Positions 27,660-35,964 of a stretch of 64,000 nt of DNA are shown here, one piece after another. The DNA lies in the NCBI RefSeq assembly GCF_038051995.1, contig NZ_CP150290.1:5989001-6053000 (forward strand), written 5' to 3'. Under the pieces are notes generated by a model that saw nothing but the letters and a program-made list of their open reading frames with translations, did not search any database and was not told where the DNA came from. The stretch is from Paenibacillus sp. FSL H8-0537 (GTDB lineage Bacteria > Bacillota > Bacilli > Paenibacillales > Paenibacillaceae). Both the position numbers and the translations under genes were made by a program. How positions within the stretch are numbered: the stretch's first letter is position 1; the number at the start of each line of letters is the position of its first letter.

Positions 27660-27788
27660 AATTCGGAGCAGGCTGAACCGCTGCTGTTCCCACAAATTGT
27701 TCACCCAGGTTTCATTTGTTCACACTGCGCCATTTACTTGATAAAACTGCACAAATACTGGATCCCTTCTATTTATAAATGAAAAAGA

Positions 27789-27870
27789 GAATGCCCGTTC
27801 ACAGCCGCTAATTGCACATGTGAACGGGCATTCCCTCATCAAAAAGCCAGCTGTTGTAGAGCAGCTGGCT
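27789..27870 (-). terminator. Two terminator hairpins after the siderophore-binding protein gene
   Basis: First reached is AGCCAGCTG / CAGCTGGCT (27845-27870) followed on minus by five T residues. Next is the 15-bp perfect stem GAATGCCCGTTCACA / TGTGAACGGGCATTC (27789-27833) with a TCTTTTTC tail. Confidence 0.8.
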
Positions 27871-27897
27871 AGCTTTGGTATAAAGATAAAACAGGTG

Positions 27898-28920
27898 CTA
27901 TGCCTTTGGTGCACCCTCCAGCAGCTTCTCCACGATAAAATCAAGCTGCTTGTCCAGCGAATAAATATCGCTGTAATACGCAAGTCCAAATTCGATTTCG
28001 ACCAAGCGGCCTTCTTTTACAGCCGGGATGCTGTTCCAAATCGAGTTGTCGGATAAATCATCCATACCCGTCCATGAGGAGCGGAAAATATAATCGCCCA
28101 TATATTCCGGCAGAACCTCCAGCGATACGTTTTCGCCATCGCCAACTGTTGCGACATCGATTTTATCCTGAATCACCTTCGGAGCCTTCATTCCCAAGTA
28201 TTCATAAATAATTTGCGACCCGCGGCCATACTGCTTGCTGGCGATGACCGACATTTGCTTTTTGCCGCCTTCAATAATAGAAACCGTTTTGTCATAAACG
28301 CCTGCTGCTTTCAGCTTTTCCTTGCTCTCTTCCACTTTCTTGTTAAAGTTTTCCATCAGCGTATTTACTTCCTGCTCCTTGCCGAACACCTTGCCCAGCA
28401 TTTTCATTCGCTCATCCGTCGTCATTTTGTCAAACGGAATGTACACCGTCGGAGCAATATCACGTAGCTTGTTATACGTATCCTCAGAAGGGGCAATAAT
28501 CAAGTCTGGATCAAGAGCTAGTACCGCCTCCTGATTCGGCTCAAACCATTCGCCGAGCGTTGCAATACCCGTAAGCTCCTGCTCAAACGCAGCTCCCTCA
28601 TACACATCGGAAATACCGACCGGCTTCACGCCCATCGCCACCACATCGCCAAGCATATATAGCGCAACGACGCGCTTCGGCTCGGCAGGCACTTCCACAT
28701 CGCCTTTCTCTGTGCTGATGATGCGAGTTGCTGCTTCCGTTGGCGATGCTTGGCCGCTGTCATTTTGCGCGGGCGACGCTGATTCCGTCGCAGTGGTTGG
28801 GGAAGCAGAAGCTCCGGTGTTCGTACTCGTATTCGCAGTACCTGATGAGCAGGCACCTAGCAATAGCGTTAACGTAAGCAACAAGCTAATAGCGAGACCA
28901 GATGTTGTATTTCTTTTCAT
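27898..28920 (-). CDS. Iron-siderophore ABC transporter substrate-binding lipoprotein (internal start)
   Basis: If translated separately this is a 340-residue protein starting MKRNTTSGLAISLLLTLTLL, with lipobox LLLGACSS (Cys ~24) and a Ser/Thr linker. The mature part is a FepB/FhuD-type (Peripla_BP_2) domain: KRVVALYMLGDVVAMGVKPVG, LALDPDLIIAP, ending DKQLDFIVEKLLEG. It captures ferric siderophore outside the cell for a permease not in this window. GTGGAGGG lies 10 bp before the ATG at 28920, and a promoter with a perfect Fur box lies just upstream. These support independent expression under iron control, whatever happens to the longer frame. Confidence 0.75.
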   Translation of the reverse strand: MKRNTTSGLAISLLLTLTLLLGACSSGTANTSTNTGASASPTTATESASPAQNDSGQASPTEAATRIISTEKGDVEVPAEPKRVVALYMLGDVVAMGVKPVGISDVYEGAAFEQELTGIATLGEWFEPNQEAVLALDPDLIIAPSEDTYNKLRDIAPTVYIPFDKMTTDERMKMLGKVFGKEQEVNTLMENFNKKVEESKEKLKAAGVYDKTVSIIEGGKKQMSVIASKQYGRGSQIIYEYLGMKAPKVIQDKIDVATVGDGENVSLEVLPEYMGDYIFRSSWTGMDDLSDNSIWNSIPAVKEGRLVEIEFGLAYYSDIYSLDKQLDFIVEKLLEGAPKA

Positions 28921-29874
28921 TCGTACAGACCCTCCACGTTTATATTGATAATGATTATCATAATTACCAATATAACGCCGCAGCTTGCCCGTTCCAATGG
29001 ATATTTCAGATAAGATGAATGGACGATCTTCTGAAAGCCGCTTCTTACGTTCCCGCTCTTGAAAACGAACGGGGGATAAGCCGGTATGTTTTTTGAAAAT
29101 TCGGCTGAAATAATAGACATCCGCATAGCCAACCTCAAGCGCGATTTCATTCAGTGCCGCATCCGTGCCAATGAGCAGCTCGGCCGCACGCTTCACCCGA
29201 ATTTTAATCAAATAATGGATCGGACTTGCTCCCGTATGCTCTTTAAAGCGCATCGACAGGTGCCGGGTACTGTAATTCAGCTTTTCCCCCAGCGACTCCA
29301 GCGTAATAGCCTCCTGAAAATGATCCTCTATATAACGGATGGCCTGCGTAACGAGGTCCGGCTTGCTTACTTTAATGCCCTGTGTCTTCATTTGCCGAAG
29401 CAGCTCATGGATAAATTGATAAAACAATCCCTTGATTTGGATGCGATCCAAATCATCTGCGTTTTGCCATGCTTCGCGAATATGGTCCAGCGGACGAAGC
29501 AATGGCAGCGGCTCCTGCGGCTGAAAACCATATTGCAGCGCAAACGGCTGATGTCGATCCATGAGCCGAGCCAGCTCTTTATTGCCCGGCAAAACATACA
29601 CCGCCCGGTACAAAAGCAAATAATATTCGAACTCTTCCTCCGCCCACACGTCCAGCCGCATGCCCTTGCCGCCATGCAGGACATGAAACCGCTGAGCCTC
29701 ATGCTCGTCGCCGTCCAGCTTCAAATACCCAGCACCACGCACACTGTAAATGAAGCCGCTTGATGGCAGCAAATAATCCTCCAGCAGCTCGCCTGGCTGC
29801 ATGACGACATGGCGAATATCCCATATTTTAATAGCCGCCTGGTTCCATAGTTTTATATGTTCATCCAGCTTCAA
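27898..29874 (-). CDS. AraC-family regulator reading in frame into a siderophore-binding lipoprotein
   Basis: One uninterrupted 658-codon frame. Residues 1-~285 are an AraC/XylS regulator: a cupin-like sensor region, then two helix-turn-helix motifs (ITLESLGEKLNYSTRHLSMRFKEHTG and LNEIALEVGYADVYYFSRIFKKHTG, each quoted to show the AraC pattern L-x-x-x-A-x-x-x-x-x-x-x-x-x-F). Residues ~286-318 are read from what looks like intergenic DNA, including a Fur box. From residue 319 the frame is a complete lipoprotein with its own signal peptide. Bacillus YbbB/Btr also joins AraC and binding-protein domains, but without an internal signal peptide. The most likely reading is two genes, the first having lost its stop; a fused product or a sequence error remains possible. 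Confidence 0.65.
   Translation of the reverse strand: MKLDEHIKLWNQAAIKIWDIRHVVMQPGELLEDYLLPSSGFIYSVRGAGYLKLDGDEHEAQRFHVLHGGKGMRLDVWAEEEFEYYLLLYRAVYVLPGNKELARLMDRHQPFALQYGFQPQEPLPLLRPLDHIREAWQNADDLDRIQIKGLFYQFIHELLRQMKTQGIKVSKPDLVTQAIRYIEDHFQEAITLESLGEKLNYSTRHLSMRFKEHTGASPIHYLIKIRVKRAAELLIGTDAALNEIALEVGYADVYYFSRIFKKHTGLSPVRFQERERKKRLSEDRPFILSEISIGTGKLRRYIGNYDNHYQYKRGGSVRMKRNTTSGLAISLLLTLTLLLGACSSGTANTSTNTGASASPTTATESASPAQNDSGQASPTEAATRIISTEKGDVEVPAEPKRVVALYMLGDVVAMGVKPVGISDVYEGAAFEQELTGIATLGEWFEPNQEAVLALDPDLIIAPSEDTYNKLRDIAPTVYIPFDKMTTDERMKMLGKVFGKEQEVNTLMENFNKKVEESKEKLKAAGVYDKTVSIIEGGKKQMSVIASKQYGRGSQIIYEYLGMKAPKVIQDKIDVATVGDGENVSLEVLPEYMGDYIFRSSWTGMDDLSDNSIWNSIPAVKEGRLVEIEFGLAYYSDIYSLDKQLDFIVEKLLEGAPKA
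28946..28997 (-). promoter_or_regulatory. Fur-controlled promoter of the siderophore-binding protein gene
   Basis: Minus strand TTGGAA (28992-28997), 17 bp, TATATT (28969-28974), then TGATAATCATTATCA (28946-28960), a perfect 7-1-7 Fur box over the start point. All of it lies inside the open frame of the AraC gene. Confidence 0.8.
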
Positions 29875-29935
29875 TTCCTCAACCTCCCCACTCCCTGCCT
29901 TAAATGAACCGATCGAGCTATCCCTTAGTTCCTTT

Positions 29936-29965
29936 ATTATAATTGATAAGACTTCTCATTTACAA
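29936..29965 (-). promoter_or_regulatory. Promoter of the AraC regulator with a Fur-like box
   Basis: TTGTAA (29960-29965), 18 bp, TATAAT (29936-29941) on the minus strand. In the spacer TGATAAGACTTCTCA (29944-29958) matches 11 of 14 defined Fur-box positions. Weak iron control of the regulator is plausible. Confidence 0.5.
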
Positions 29966-29994
29966 TGAAAATAACGCCTGGCTCTATTAAAATG

Positions 29995-30041
29995 CAAAAA
30001 AAGCCCGCAGCTTCGGCTGGGCCGAATATTGCTGCGAGCTT
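29995..30041 (-). terminator. Terminator of the sugar-oxidoreductase operon
   Basis: Stem AAGCCCGCAGC / GCTGCGAGCTT with one mismatch, followed on the minus strand by a run of seven T residues. It lies just past the end of the gene at 30054. Confidence 0.8.
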
Positions 30042-30053
30042 CTTTGTATGCTT

Positions 30054-31145
30054 TTACAAATAAATCTCCTTGCCGGTCGCTGCCGATTCATAGATGGCTT
30101 CCAAAATTTGCGTCACCACGAAAGCCTGTTCCGGCTTAACGAGCGGCTCCGTATCATGGATAACCGCCTCGAGCCATTGCCGGGCTTCCTTCGTGCCCGG
30201 ATCATTCGAGCCGGGGCCAAAATACGCGATGCCGGGACCGGCAGCCGCCTTCGTTTCCATCAGCTTGCCGAATTGGACATTGTTGAAGATCAGTTCTCCA
30301 GCATAATCTGCGCCCTGCTTCATCTCTGCGCCGCCGTTTGTGCCATAAAGTGATGCCTTCGCTTCCTTCACATCCGTCGTATTCAATGCCCAGGAGCTTT
30401 CAAGAAAAATCGTTGCGCCATTTTCCATCTTAATGAGGCCGAAGGCGGAATCCTCGACTTCCAGCTCCTCCGGCTTCCACGGACCGAACATATTGCCCTC
30501 CGGCTTATCCCGCAGCTTGTAGAACACCGAGCCGCTAACGGACTTCGGTTTGTAATTGTCCATAAACCATAATGCCAAATCAAGTGCATGCGTGCCAATA
30601 TCAATCAGGCAGCCGCCACCTTGCTGCTCCTTATCGGCAAATACGCCCCATGTTGGAAGCGCCCGCCTGCGGATCGCATGGGCTTTCGCCATATACACCT
30701 CGCCGAGCGCGCCTTCCTGGCAAGCTTGATGCAGCGTTTGGGAATCATCATTCCAACGGTTTTGGTAGCCGATTGTCAGCTTTTTGCCTGTCCGCTCTGC
30801 GGCATCCAGCATTTTACGCGCCTCTGCCGAGTTAATCGCCATCGGCTTCTCACACATCACATGCTTGCCCGCCTCCAGCGCATCTACGGTAATAAATGAA
30901 TGCTGCAGGTTTGGCGTCAGCACATGGATAATATCAATTGAGCTATCTTCTAACATCTGCTTATAGTCGGTATACGTCTTGGCATCCTCTGTACCGAACT
31001 GCTGCGCCGCTTTCTCCGCCTGCTCCGGGATGATATCGCAGAACGCAACCATATCAACCAAATCGCTATTATTTTTAAGTGACGGCATATGCTTCTGAAA
31101 GGCGATGCCTCCACAGCCTATAATGCCTGCTTTCAATTTCCCCAT
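30054..31145 (-). CDS. Gfo/Idh/MocA-family NAD(P)-dependent sugar oxidoreductase
   Basis: 363 residues. The N-terminal Rossmann fold has KAGIIGCGGIAFQKHMP (GxGGxA nucleotide loop). The conserved CEKPMA at about residue 94 carries the catalytic-site Lys of the family. The C-terminal alpha/beta domain has GGCLIDIGTHALDLALWFM, the usual G-x-x-x-D-x-G-x-H motif. It should oxidise or epimerise a sugar or inositol-like compound using NAD(P). It is the last gene of a five-gene operon (two permeases, binding protein, isomerase, oxidoreductase), so the substrate is probably what the transporter brings in. TAGGAGG precedes the ATG. A 97-bp repeat fills the gap to the isomerase gene. Confidence 0.92.
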   Translation of the reverse strand: MGKLKAGIIGCGGIAFQKHMPSLKNNSDLVDMVAFCDIIPEQAEKAAQQFGTEDAKTYTDYKQMLEDSSIDIIHVLTPNLQHSFITVDALEAGKHVMCEKPMAINSAEARKMLDAAERTGKKLTIGYQNRWNDDSQTLHQACQEGALGEVYMAKAHAIRRRALPTWGVFADKEQQGGGCLIDIGTHALDLALWFMDNYKPKSVSGSVFYKLRDKPEGNMFGPWKPEELEVEDSAFGLIKMENGATIFLESSWALNTTDVKEAKASLYGTNGGAEMKQGADYAGELIFNNVQFGKLMETKAAAGPGIAYFGPGSNDPGTKEARQWLEAVIHDTEPLVKPEQAFVVTQILEAIYESAATGKEIYL

Positions 31146-31160
31146 CGTTTGCAGCCTCCT

Positions 31161-31260
31161 AAGGTGAAACGGCTGTCGCCGTCTTTTGGCGGCAAAGCAA
31201 CCGTTTCGCGATGAAATATAAGCATAGTTATAGATATGAGCATATAAATGCTTATATTTT
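31161..31260 (+). repeat. 97-bp repeat inside the sugar operon
   Basis: A single unit of the GCGATGAAATATAAGC subtype, filling nearly the whole gap between the isomerase and oxidoreductase genes. Its last T residues form part of the isomerase's TAA stop codon (31259-31261). Both genes are read on the minus strand, so the unit is transcribed within the operon and can fold into two stem-loops. Confidence 0.85.
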
Positions 31261-32128
31261 AAATGTATGTGCGCAAATATGCCAGATCGTTGCGGACGCT
31301 GGCAAGCTTGTCCGCTGATTTTCCTTCATTTTCAACCAACGCATATTTCACATGTCCGAGTTCCTTGATCTTTCCATACACATGGGCAAAATCGAAGGCG
31401 CCTGTACCGAGATCAACAAAGTCCGAAGGCACGATATATTTGCGGTATACATCCATCAGCCCAAGCCCTTCGTCGCCGTTCGCACGCATCGACTCGAATA
31501 AATTAAGCGGGCCAGACAGCTGCTTGCTGTAATCCTTCTGATGAATCATATCGCAGCGGTCGCCTACACGCTCCATTACCGCAATCGGATCAACCCCAGC
31601 CCGCATCACCCACACGAGATCCAGCTCAAATTTCAAATGCTTGGGATCGGTATGGGCGGCGAGGATATCAAACAATGTTGTATCGCCATCCGACTTGAAT
31701 TCATGAGCATGATTATGGAGATAAAGCTGGAAGCCGCGCTGCGCAAGCTTGCCGCCAAGCTGCTCCAACTGCTCGGCGAGACGCAGCGTGCTGTCACGGT
31801 CATCCATCCAGACGGATGGGAGCACCAGTGACGTACAGCCTAGCTGTTCGTAATAATCCATCAGCTCATCCCAGCGATGGGCCAGCAAATCCTCGCCCGG
31901 CATCGGCCCTTCATGGGCTGCGATAGCCTTAAGGCCGGAAGCCGCCAGCTCGGCGGCAACCTCCTTGGCTGGAAACTCATCGCTGAACCGCGACATTTTC
32001 ACCATATTGAAGCCTAGCATTTCCAGATGGGTATAGCCTGCTTCCGCGAGCTGGCGCAAAGTGCCGTAATAATCTTGAGCTAGCTGCTCATGGACGGAAT
32101 AAATGTTAATGCCTGCTTGAATGCTCAT
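31259..32128 (-). CDS. Sugar phosphate isomerase/epimerase (xylose-isomerase-like TIM barrel)
   Basis: 289 residues of the AP-endonuclease-2/IolE-like TIM barrel family. Visible metal-site residues are E-x-x-G-FNM region near the start, LHNHAHEF (His cluster near 145-152), FELDLVW (Asp/Glu ~176), HQKDY (~200) and LVENEG near the end. Members isomerise or epimerise keto sugars or act on inositol derivatives. It is co-transcribed with a Gfo/Idh/MocA oxidoreductase, a pairing common in sugar and inositol catabolism. AAGGAG lies 12 bp before the ATG, a rather long gap. The stop codon is shared with the edge of the 97-bp repeat. Confidence 0.9.
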   Translation of the reverse strand: MSIQAGINIYSVHEQLAQDYYGTLRQLAEAGYTHLEMLGFNMVKMSRFSDEFPAKEVAAELAASGLKAIAAHEGPMPGEDLLAHRWDELMDYYEQLGCTSLVLPSVWMDDRDSTLRLAEQLEQLGGKLAQRGFQLYLHNHAHEFKSDGDTTLFDILAAHTDPKHLKFELDLVWVMRAGVDPIAVMERVGDRCDMIHQKDYSKQLSGPLNLFESMRANGDEGLGLMDVYRKYIVPSDFVDLGTGAFDFAHVYGKIKELGHVKYALVENEGKSADKLASVRNDLAYLRTYI

Positions 32129-32152
32129 GCCAGACCATCACTCCTTCGAATA

Positions 32153-33688
32153 TTATTTATTGGCTGCAGCCCACTCATCAAGCTGCTTTTGTTTTTCGGC
32201 TACGATTTTCTCCATGCCGGCCGATTTCAGCTTCGCAATATATTCCGGCAAATATTTATCCGGTTCAAGCGTGCCATTTTCCAGACCAATCTTGAATTGC
32301 TCCTTCACGTTCTGTACAGCCGCCACTTCTGTTTTCACAGGGTCCGCTGTAAAGCTGAAGCCAAGCGCTTTCGATTTCACTGCCGATTTGTTGAACTCAT
32401 CAAGCTTCGTCCACAGATCCGCGCTGTCCCCTTCCCAAATATGGGAAAGCAATTGATTGCCCCACATCCAGCCATGTGTCGGGTTGTAAGTCGAGCTGGA
32501 AGAATCTACGCCCGCCGGGAAGCCTACGATATTGCCTTCCTTCACTTCATAGTGCTTGCCTTTAATGCCATAGTCGATCAGGTTAACGAGGTCTGCATCC
32601 GAATAAAGCAGGTTCAGAAACATCATAGCGCGCTCAGGGTCCTCGGAGTTTCTTGCAATGCCGAACATAATGTTAGCGATTGAAGAAGTCGTCGAAATCG
32701 CTGGAGAAATACGTGCTGCAACGAGCGGCGTACCTGCAAGCAGCGACTCCTTGCTTTCATAGCCAGGCTTCATGTGCGCCATGAAGGCAAACGCTTTGTT
32801 AGCTTTGATCAACTGCTCGGAAGTCGTTTGGTTCGTCGAAACATCTTTAGGGATAAAGCCTGCGTTGTACCATTCTCTTGCTTTTTTCACCAAGCTCGCA
32901 TATTCAGGCGTTTCGTACCAGTTTACTACTTTCAGCTCGCCATCAAAGCCAACGAGTACACCATTCTCGTCGCCAAGCGGGTCGATGACGCTGCCCACCA
33001 TGGATTGGATAACCGAGAAGCTTGGGCCCTCTGGCAGAACGGCCGCCATGCCCGGCTCATTAGCTTTAATCGTTTGGAAAACAGCCGTCAAATCGTCCAG
33101 CGTCTTGATCGCACTGACATCGATTTTGTGTTTGTCTACAATATCCTGGCGCATAACGAGGCCATAATCTGCTGCCCAGTCACGTACGCTTGGAAGAGCG
33201 TAAATTTTTCCATTCGAGGAGCCGGCTTTAATCACATCTTCCCCGACAACCTTTTGAATATCTTGTCCGTATTTCGCTAGAAGTTCATCCATCTCTACCA
33301 GTTGGCCCTTAGCAGCCTGTGTGCCAAAGTTAAGCCCTGTGCCGGTTACGAGAATATCCAGCGGCTCATTGCCTGCAAGCATTAGATTCATCTGCTGCTG
33401 CCATGCTCCGATATCGATTGGCAGGAATTTAACCGTTGCATTGATTTTAGCTTGTGTAATTTTATTGACCTCAGCTTGAACCTCAGCCAAATCCTTCGTA
33501 TTGCCGATGCTTAAGAAAGCCACCGTCATTTCATAAGGCTTGAGTTCAGACGCTCCGCCTGTTTCTCCACCTGCAGCATTCGTTGCTCCGGCATTCGATG
33601 TTGAACTGCCGCTGTTGCCACCACATGCTGCAAGCACCAGCATAACGCTCAGCAGCATCGCTGCTATTCCAATTGTCCGTTTTCTCAT
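32153..33688 (-). CDS. Extracellular solute-binding lipoprotein (CUT1-type sugar transporter)
   Basis: 511 residues. A signal peptide with lipobox VLAACGGN (Cys ~22) is followed by a Ser/Gly/Ala linker and a family-1 solute-binding domain of the LplA type, with IGNTKDLAEVQAEVNKI and QQQMNLMLAGNEPLDILVTG. LplA-type proteins are longer than most binding proteins, and this one fits. It is attached to the outer leaflet and delivers an oligosaccharide or uronide to the two permeases encoded upstream. No ATPase gene is present; such systems usually borrow a shared MsmX-type ATPase. GGGAGG precedes the ATG. Confidence 0.92.
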   Translation of the reverse strand: MRKRTIGIAAMLLSVMLVLAACGGNSGSSTSNAGATNAAGGETGGASELKPYEMTVAFLSIGNTKDLAEVQAEVNKITQAKINATVKFLPIDIGAWQQQMNLMLAGNEPLDILVTGTGLNFGTQAAKGQLVEMDELLAKYGQDIQKVVGEDVIKAGSSNGKIYALPSVRDWAADYGLVMRQDIVDKHKIDVSAIKTLDDLTAVFQTIKANEPGMAAVLPEGPSFSVIQSMVGSVIDPLGDENGVLVGFDGELKVVNWYETPEYASLVKKAREWYNAGFIPKDVSTNQTTSEQLIKANKAFAFMAHMKPGYESKESLLAGTPLVAARISPAISTTSSIANIMFGIARNSEDPERAMMFLNLLYSDADLVNLIDYGIKGKHYEVKEGNIVGFPAGVDSSSSTYNPTHGWMWGNQLLSHIWEGDSADLWTKLDEFNKSAVKSKALGFSFTADPVKTEVAAVQNVKEQFKIGLENGTLEPDKYLPEYIAKLKSAGMEKIVAEKQKQLDEWAAANK

Positions 33689-33763
33689 CTCTGCAACCTC
33701 CCTGTATGTTCAAGCTTGTATGCTAACCGGCCGAGAGCCGTGTGTAGCCGAACGTTAATCTCC

Positions 33764-34657
33764 TTAACCTTTAACAGCACCAATAACCAGCCCTTTAACG
33801 AAATACTTTTGGAAAAAAGGGTATGCGCATAGCAGCGGCACTACACCGATAACCGCCATTGCCATCCTTACCGTTTCCAGCGGAATTTGCGCATTGGCTA
33901 CTTCCCCCGCATTAAGCGTCGCTGCGTTGTTTTGGATAAACTGGGCGTTGAGCAAAATCCGGTTCAGCAGGTTTTGCAAGCTGAACAGCTTGCTGTCGGT
34001 AATATAGATGAGCCCGTTAAACCAGTCATTCCAGTAGCCAATCGTCTGCATGAGCCCAATCGTTGCCAGAATCGGCAGCGACAGCGGCAAAATCATCTTG
34101 AAGAAAATTCTGAATTCTCCAGCGCCGTCAATGGAAGCGGATTCAATAATCGCATGCGGAATCGAATTTTGGAAGAATGTCCGCATAATGAGGACGAAGA
34201 AGCCATTCGTCAGCAAGCCTGGAATAATAAGCGCCAGCAGAGAGTTTTTCATATCAAATACTTGAGTGTAAATGATATAGGTCGGAACGAGTCCACCGTT
34301 GAACAGCATCGTGAAAAAGACGTAAAAGGCGAGCTGCTTCTTCATTGGCATATCGCTGCGCGACATCGGATAAGAGAGCAGCGCCGATATGGACAATCCG
34401 ACGAAGGTTCCGATTAGCGTGACGAATATGGTAATGCCATAAGAGCGGGTAATATTTTCAGCATCACTCCACAAAAACTTGTAAGCATCGAGGCTCCATT
34501 CACTCGGAACTAAGGAGTACCCTTCCTTGACAATGGACGCTTCACTCGTAAAGGAAGTCGTCAGCAGCAGCACGAATGGCATGAGGCACATGATCACAAC
34601 AGCGATAAAGAACACATGAATCGCAACTTGAAAAATTTTATCCTTCGTATTTACCAT
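33764..34657 (-). CDS. Carbohydrate ABC transporter permease (LplC/YtcP-type)
   Basis: 297 residues, six membrane helices. The cytoplasmic coupling loop IIESASIDGAGEFRIFFKMILPLS is the EAA motif that contacts the ATPase. The N-terminus (KIFQVAIHVFFIAVVIMCLMPFVLLLTTSF) and the end (FFQKYFVKGLVIGAVKG) are typical of the LplC side of CUT1 importers. It pairs with the permease encoded 12 bp upstream. AGGAGG lies 9 bp before the ATG. Confidence 0.93.
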   Translation of the reverse strand: MVNTKDKIFQVAIHVFFIAVVIMCLMPFVLLLTTSFTSEASIVKEGYSLVPSEWSLDAYKFLWSDAENITRSYGITIFVTLIGTFVGLSISALLSYPMSRSDMPMKKQLAFYVFFTMLFNGGLVPTYIIYTQVFDMKNSLLALIIPGLLTNGFFVLIMRTFFQNSIPHAIIESASIDGAGEFRIFFKMILPLSLPILATIGLMQTIGYWNDWFNGLIYITDSKLFSLQNLLNRILLNAQFIQNNAATLNAGEVANAQIPLETVRMAMAVIGVVPLLCAYPFFQKYFVKGLVIGAVKG

Positions 34658-34669
34658 GACTATAACCTC

Positions 34670-35653
34670 CTAGAACAGCGCATTGTCGCGGTTTCGTTTA
34701 CTTACAATATAGTTGGACAGCAGCACGAGCACAAAGCCGACAACGGATTGGTACAAGCCAGCAGCGGAGGACATTCCGATATCGCCGAGATTGATGAGTG
34801 CCCGATATACATACGTATCTACTACGTTCGTCGTTGAGAGCAGCTCGCCCGTATTCAGCGGTACTTGATAGAATAAACCAAAATCCGAGTAGAAAATCCG
34901 GCCAATTTGCAGCAGTGTCATAATGGTAATAACCGGCGCAATGAGCGGAATCGTAATTTGCGTAATTTGACGCCATTTGCCTGCTCCATCGATCGTTGCC
35001 GCTTCGTAATATTCCGGATCAATGCCGATAATAGCTGCAAGATAAATGATACAGAGATAGCCGACATTTTTCCAAACGTTAACGATAACTAAGATGAAGG
35101 GCCAATATTTAGGCTCGCTGTACCAAGAGATCGGATCAATTCCGAAGAGCGGAAGGATCTGTTTGTTTATGAATCCGGTTTCACCACTTAGCATGGCAAG
35201 CACCAAGTAACCAACGATAACCATTGAGATCAAATAAGGAATGAGTACAATGCTTTGATAAAAACGGGCGGCCACTTTTTTCTTTACTTCATTGAGCAAG
35301 ATGGCGATGCCCACTGCTATAATCAGGTTTAATATGATAAAAGATATGTTGTAGAGCAGCGTATTGCGGGTAATGATCCAAGCATCCTCGGTTTTGAATA
35401 AGTATTCAAAGTTTTTAAAGCCGATCCAATCGCTGGCTAGAATGCCTTTTGCAAAGTTAACATCCTTGAAGGCGATAATCAGACCCAGCATCGGCAAATA
35501 GTTGTTGATGAACAAATAGATGACTCCGGGAATAATCATAATGAATAATGGTGCGTAACGCTTCAGCCTTTTCAATACGGGATTTTGTGCCCGTCTTACT
35601 TCCGTCTGCTGCTCCGCTGGTTTTGATGTAGCTGTGCTTGCCGTCGTCGCCAT
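34670..35653 (-). CDS. Sugar ABC transporter permease (LplB/YtcP-type), first gene of operon
   Basis: 327 residues, six membrane helices after a polar ~30-residue N-terminus. The EAA loop is YYEAATIDGAGKWRQITQITIPLI, and the start KRYAPLFIMIIPGVIYLFINNYLP with GLIIAFKDVNF is characteristic of LplB. It forms the transport channel with the second permease. AAGGGGG precedes the ATG at 35653. No clear sigma-A promoter was found in the ~110 bp before the 97-bp repeat at 35766. Confidence 0.93.
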   Translation of the reverse strand: MATTASTATSKPAEQQTEVRRAQNPVLKRLKRYAPLFIMIIPGVIYLFINNYLPMLGLIIAFKDVNFAKGILASDWIGFKNFEYLFKTEDAWIITRNTLLYNISFIILNLIIAVGIAILLNEVKKKVAARFYQSIVLIPYLISMVIVGYLVLAMLSGETGFINKQILPLFGIDPISWYSEPKYWPFILVIVNVWKNVGYLCIIYLAAIIGIDPEYYEAATIDGAGKWRQITQITIPLIAPVITIMTLLQIGRIFYSDFGLFYQVPLNTGELLSTTNVVDTYVYRALINLGDIGMSSAAGLYQSVVGFVLVLLSNYIVSKRNRDNALF

Positions 35654-35765
35654 CGCGGTTCCCCCTTCACTTCTTCTACCTCTATCTTAGTTTTTCGCGG
35701 GCAAGCACACTACGACTAAACCGACTTCTTCGTTGTCATCTTCCGACATCTTGAGGAAGGGAACC

Positions 35766-35859
35766 AAGGTGAAACGGCTGTCGCCTTCCTTTGGCGGCGC
35801 GTTTCAGTCCGAGAAATATAGAGAATGGATCGCCTTAGGACATCCTTTCTCTATATTTG
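35766..35859 (+). repeat. 97-bp repeat, single unit
   Basis: AAGGTGAAACGGCTGTCGCC, a shortened GGCGGCGCGTTTC arm, then GAGAAATATAGAGAATGGAT and CATCCTTTCTCTATATTTG. It belongs to the same subtype as the units at 4859-5150. Confidence 0.85.
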
Positions 35860-35964
35860 AAAAAAGACATGTCCTTTATCAAATAGCTAAATAGCCTGCC
35901 CCGTACGATTGCGCGTACAGAGCAGGCTTCTACTAGGTCACTATATAGTCTTATAATAAGGTTG

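Noticed and set aside
27546..27704. Longer N-terminus for the GH43 protein starting at the ATG at 27704
   Set aside because: The extra 53 residues precede a complete signal peptide and cover the promoter and cre site, so the TTG at 27545 is the better start.
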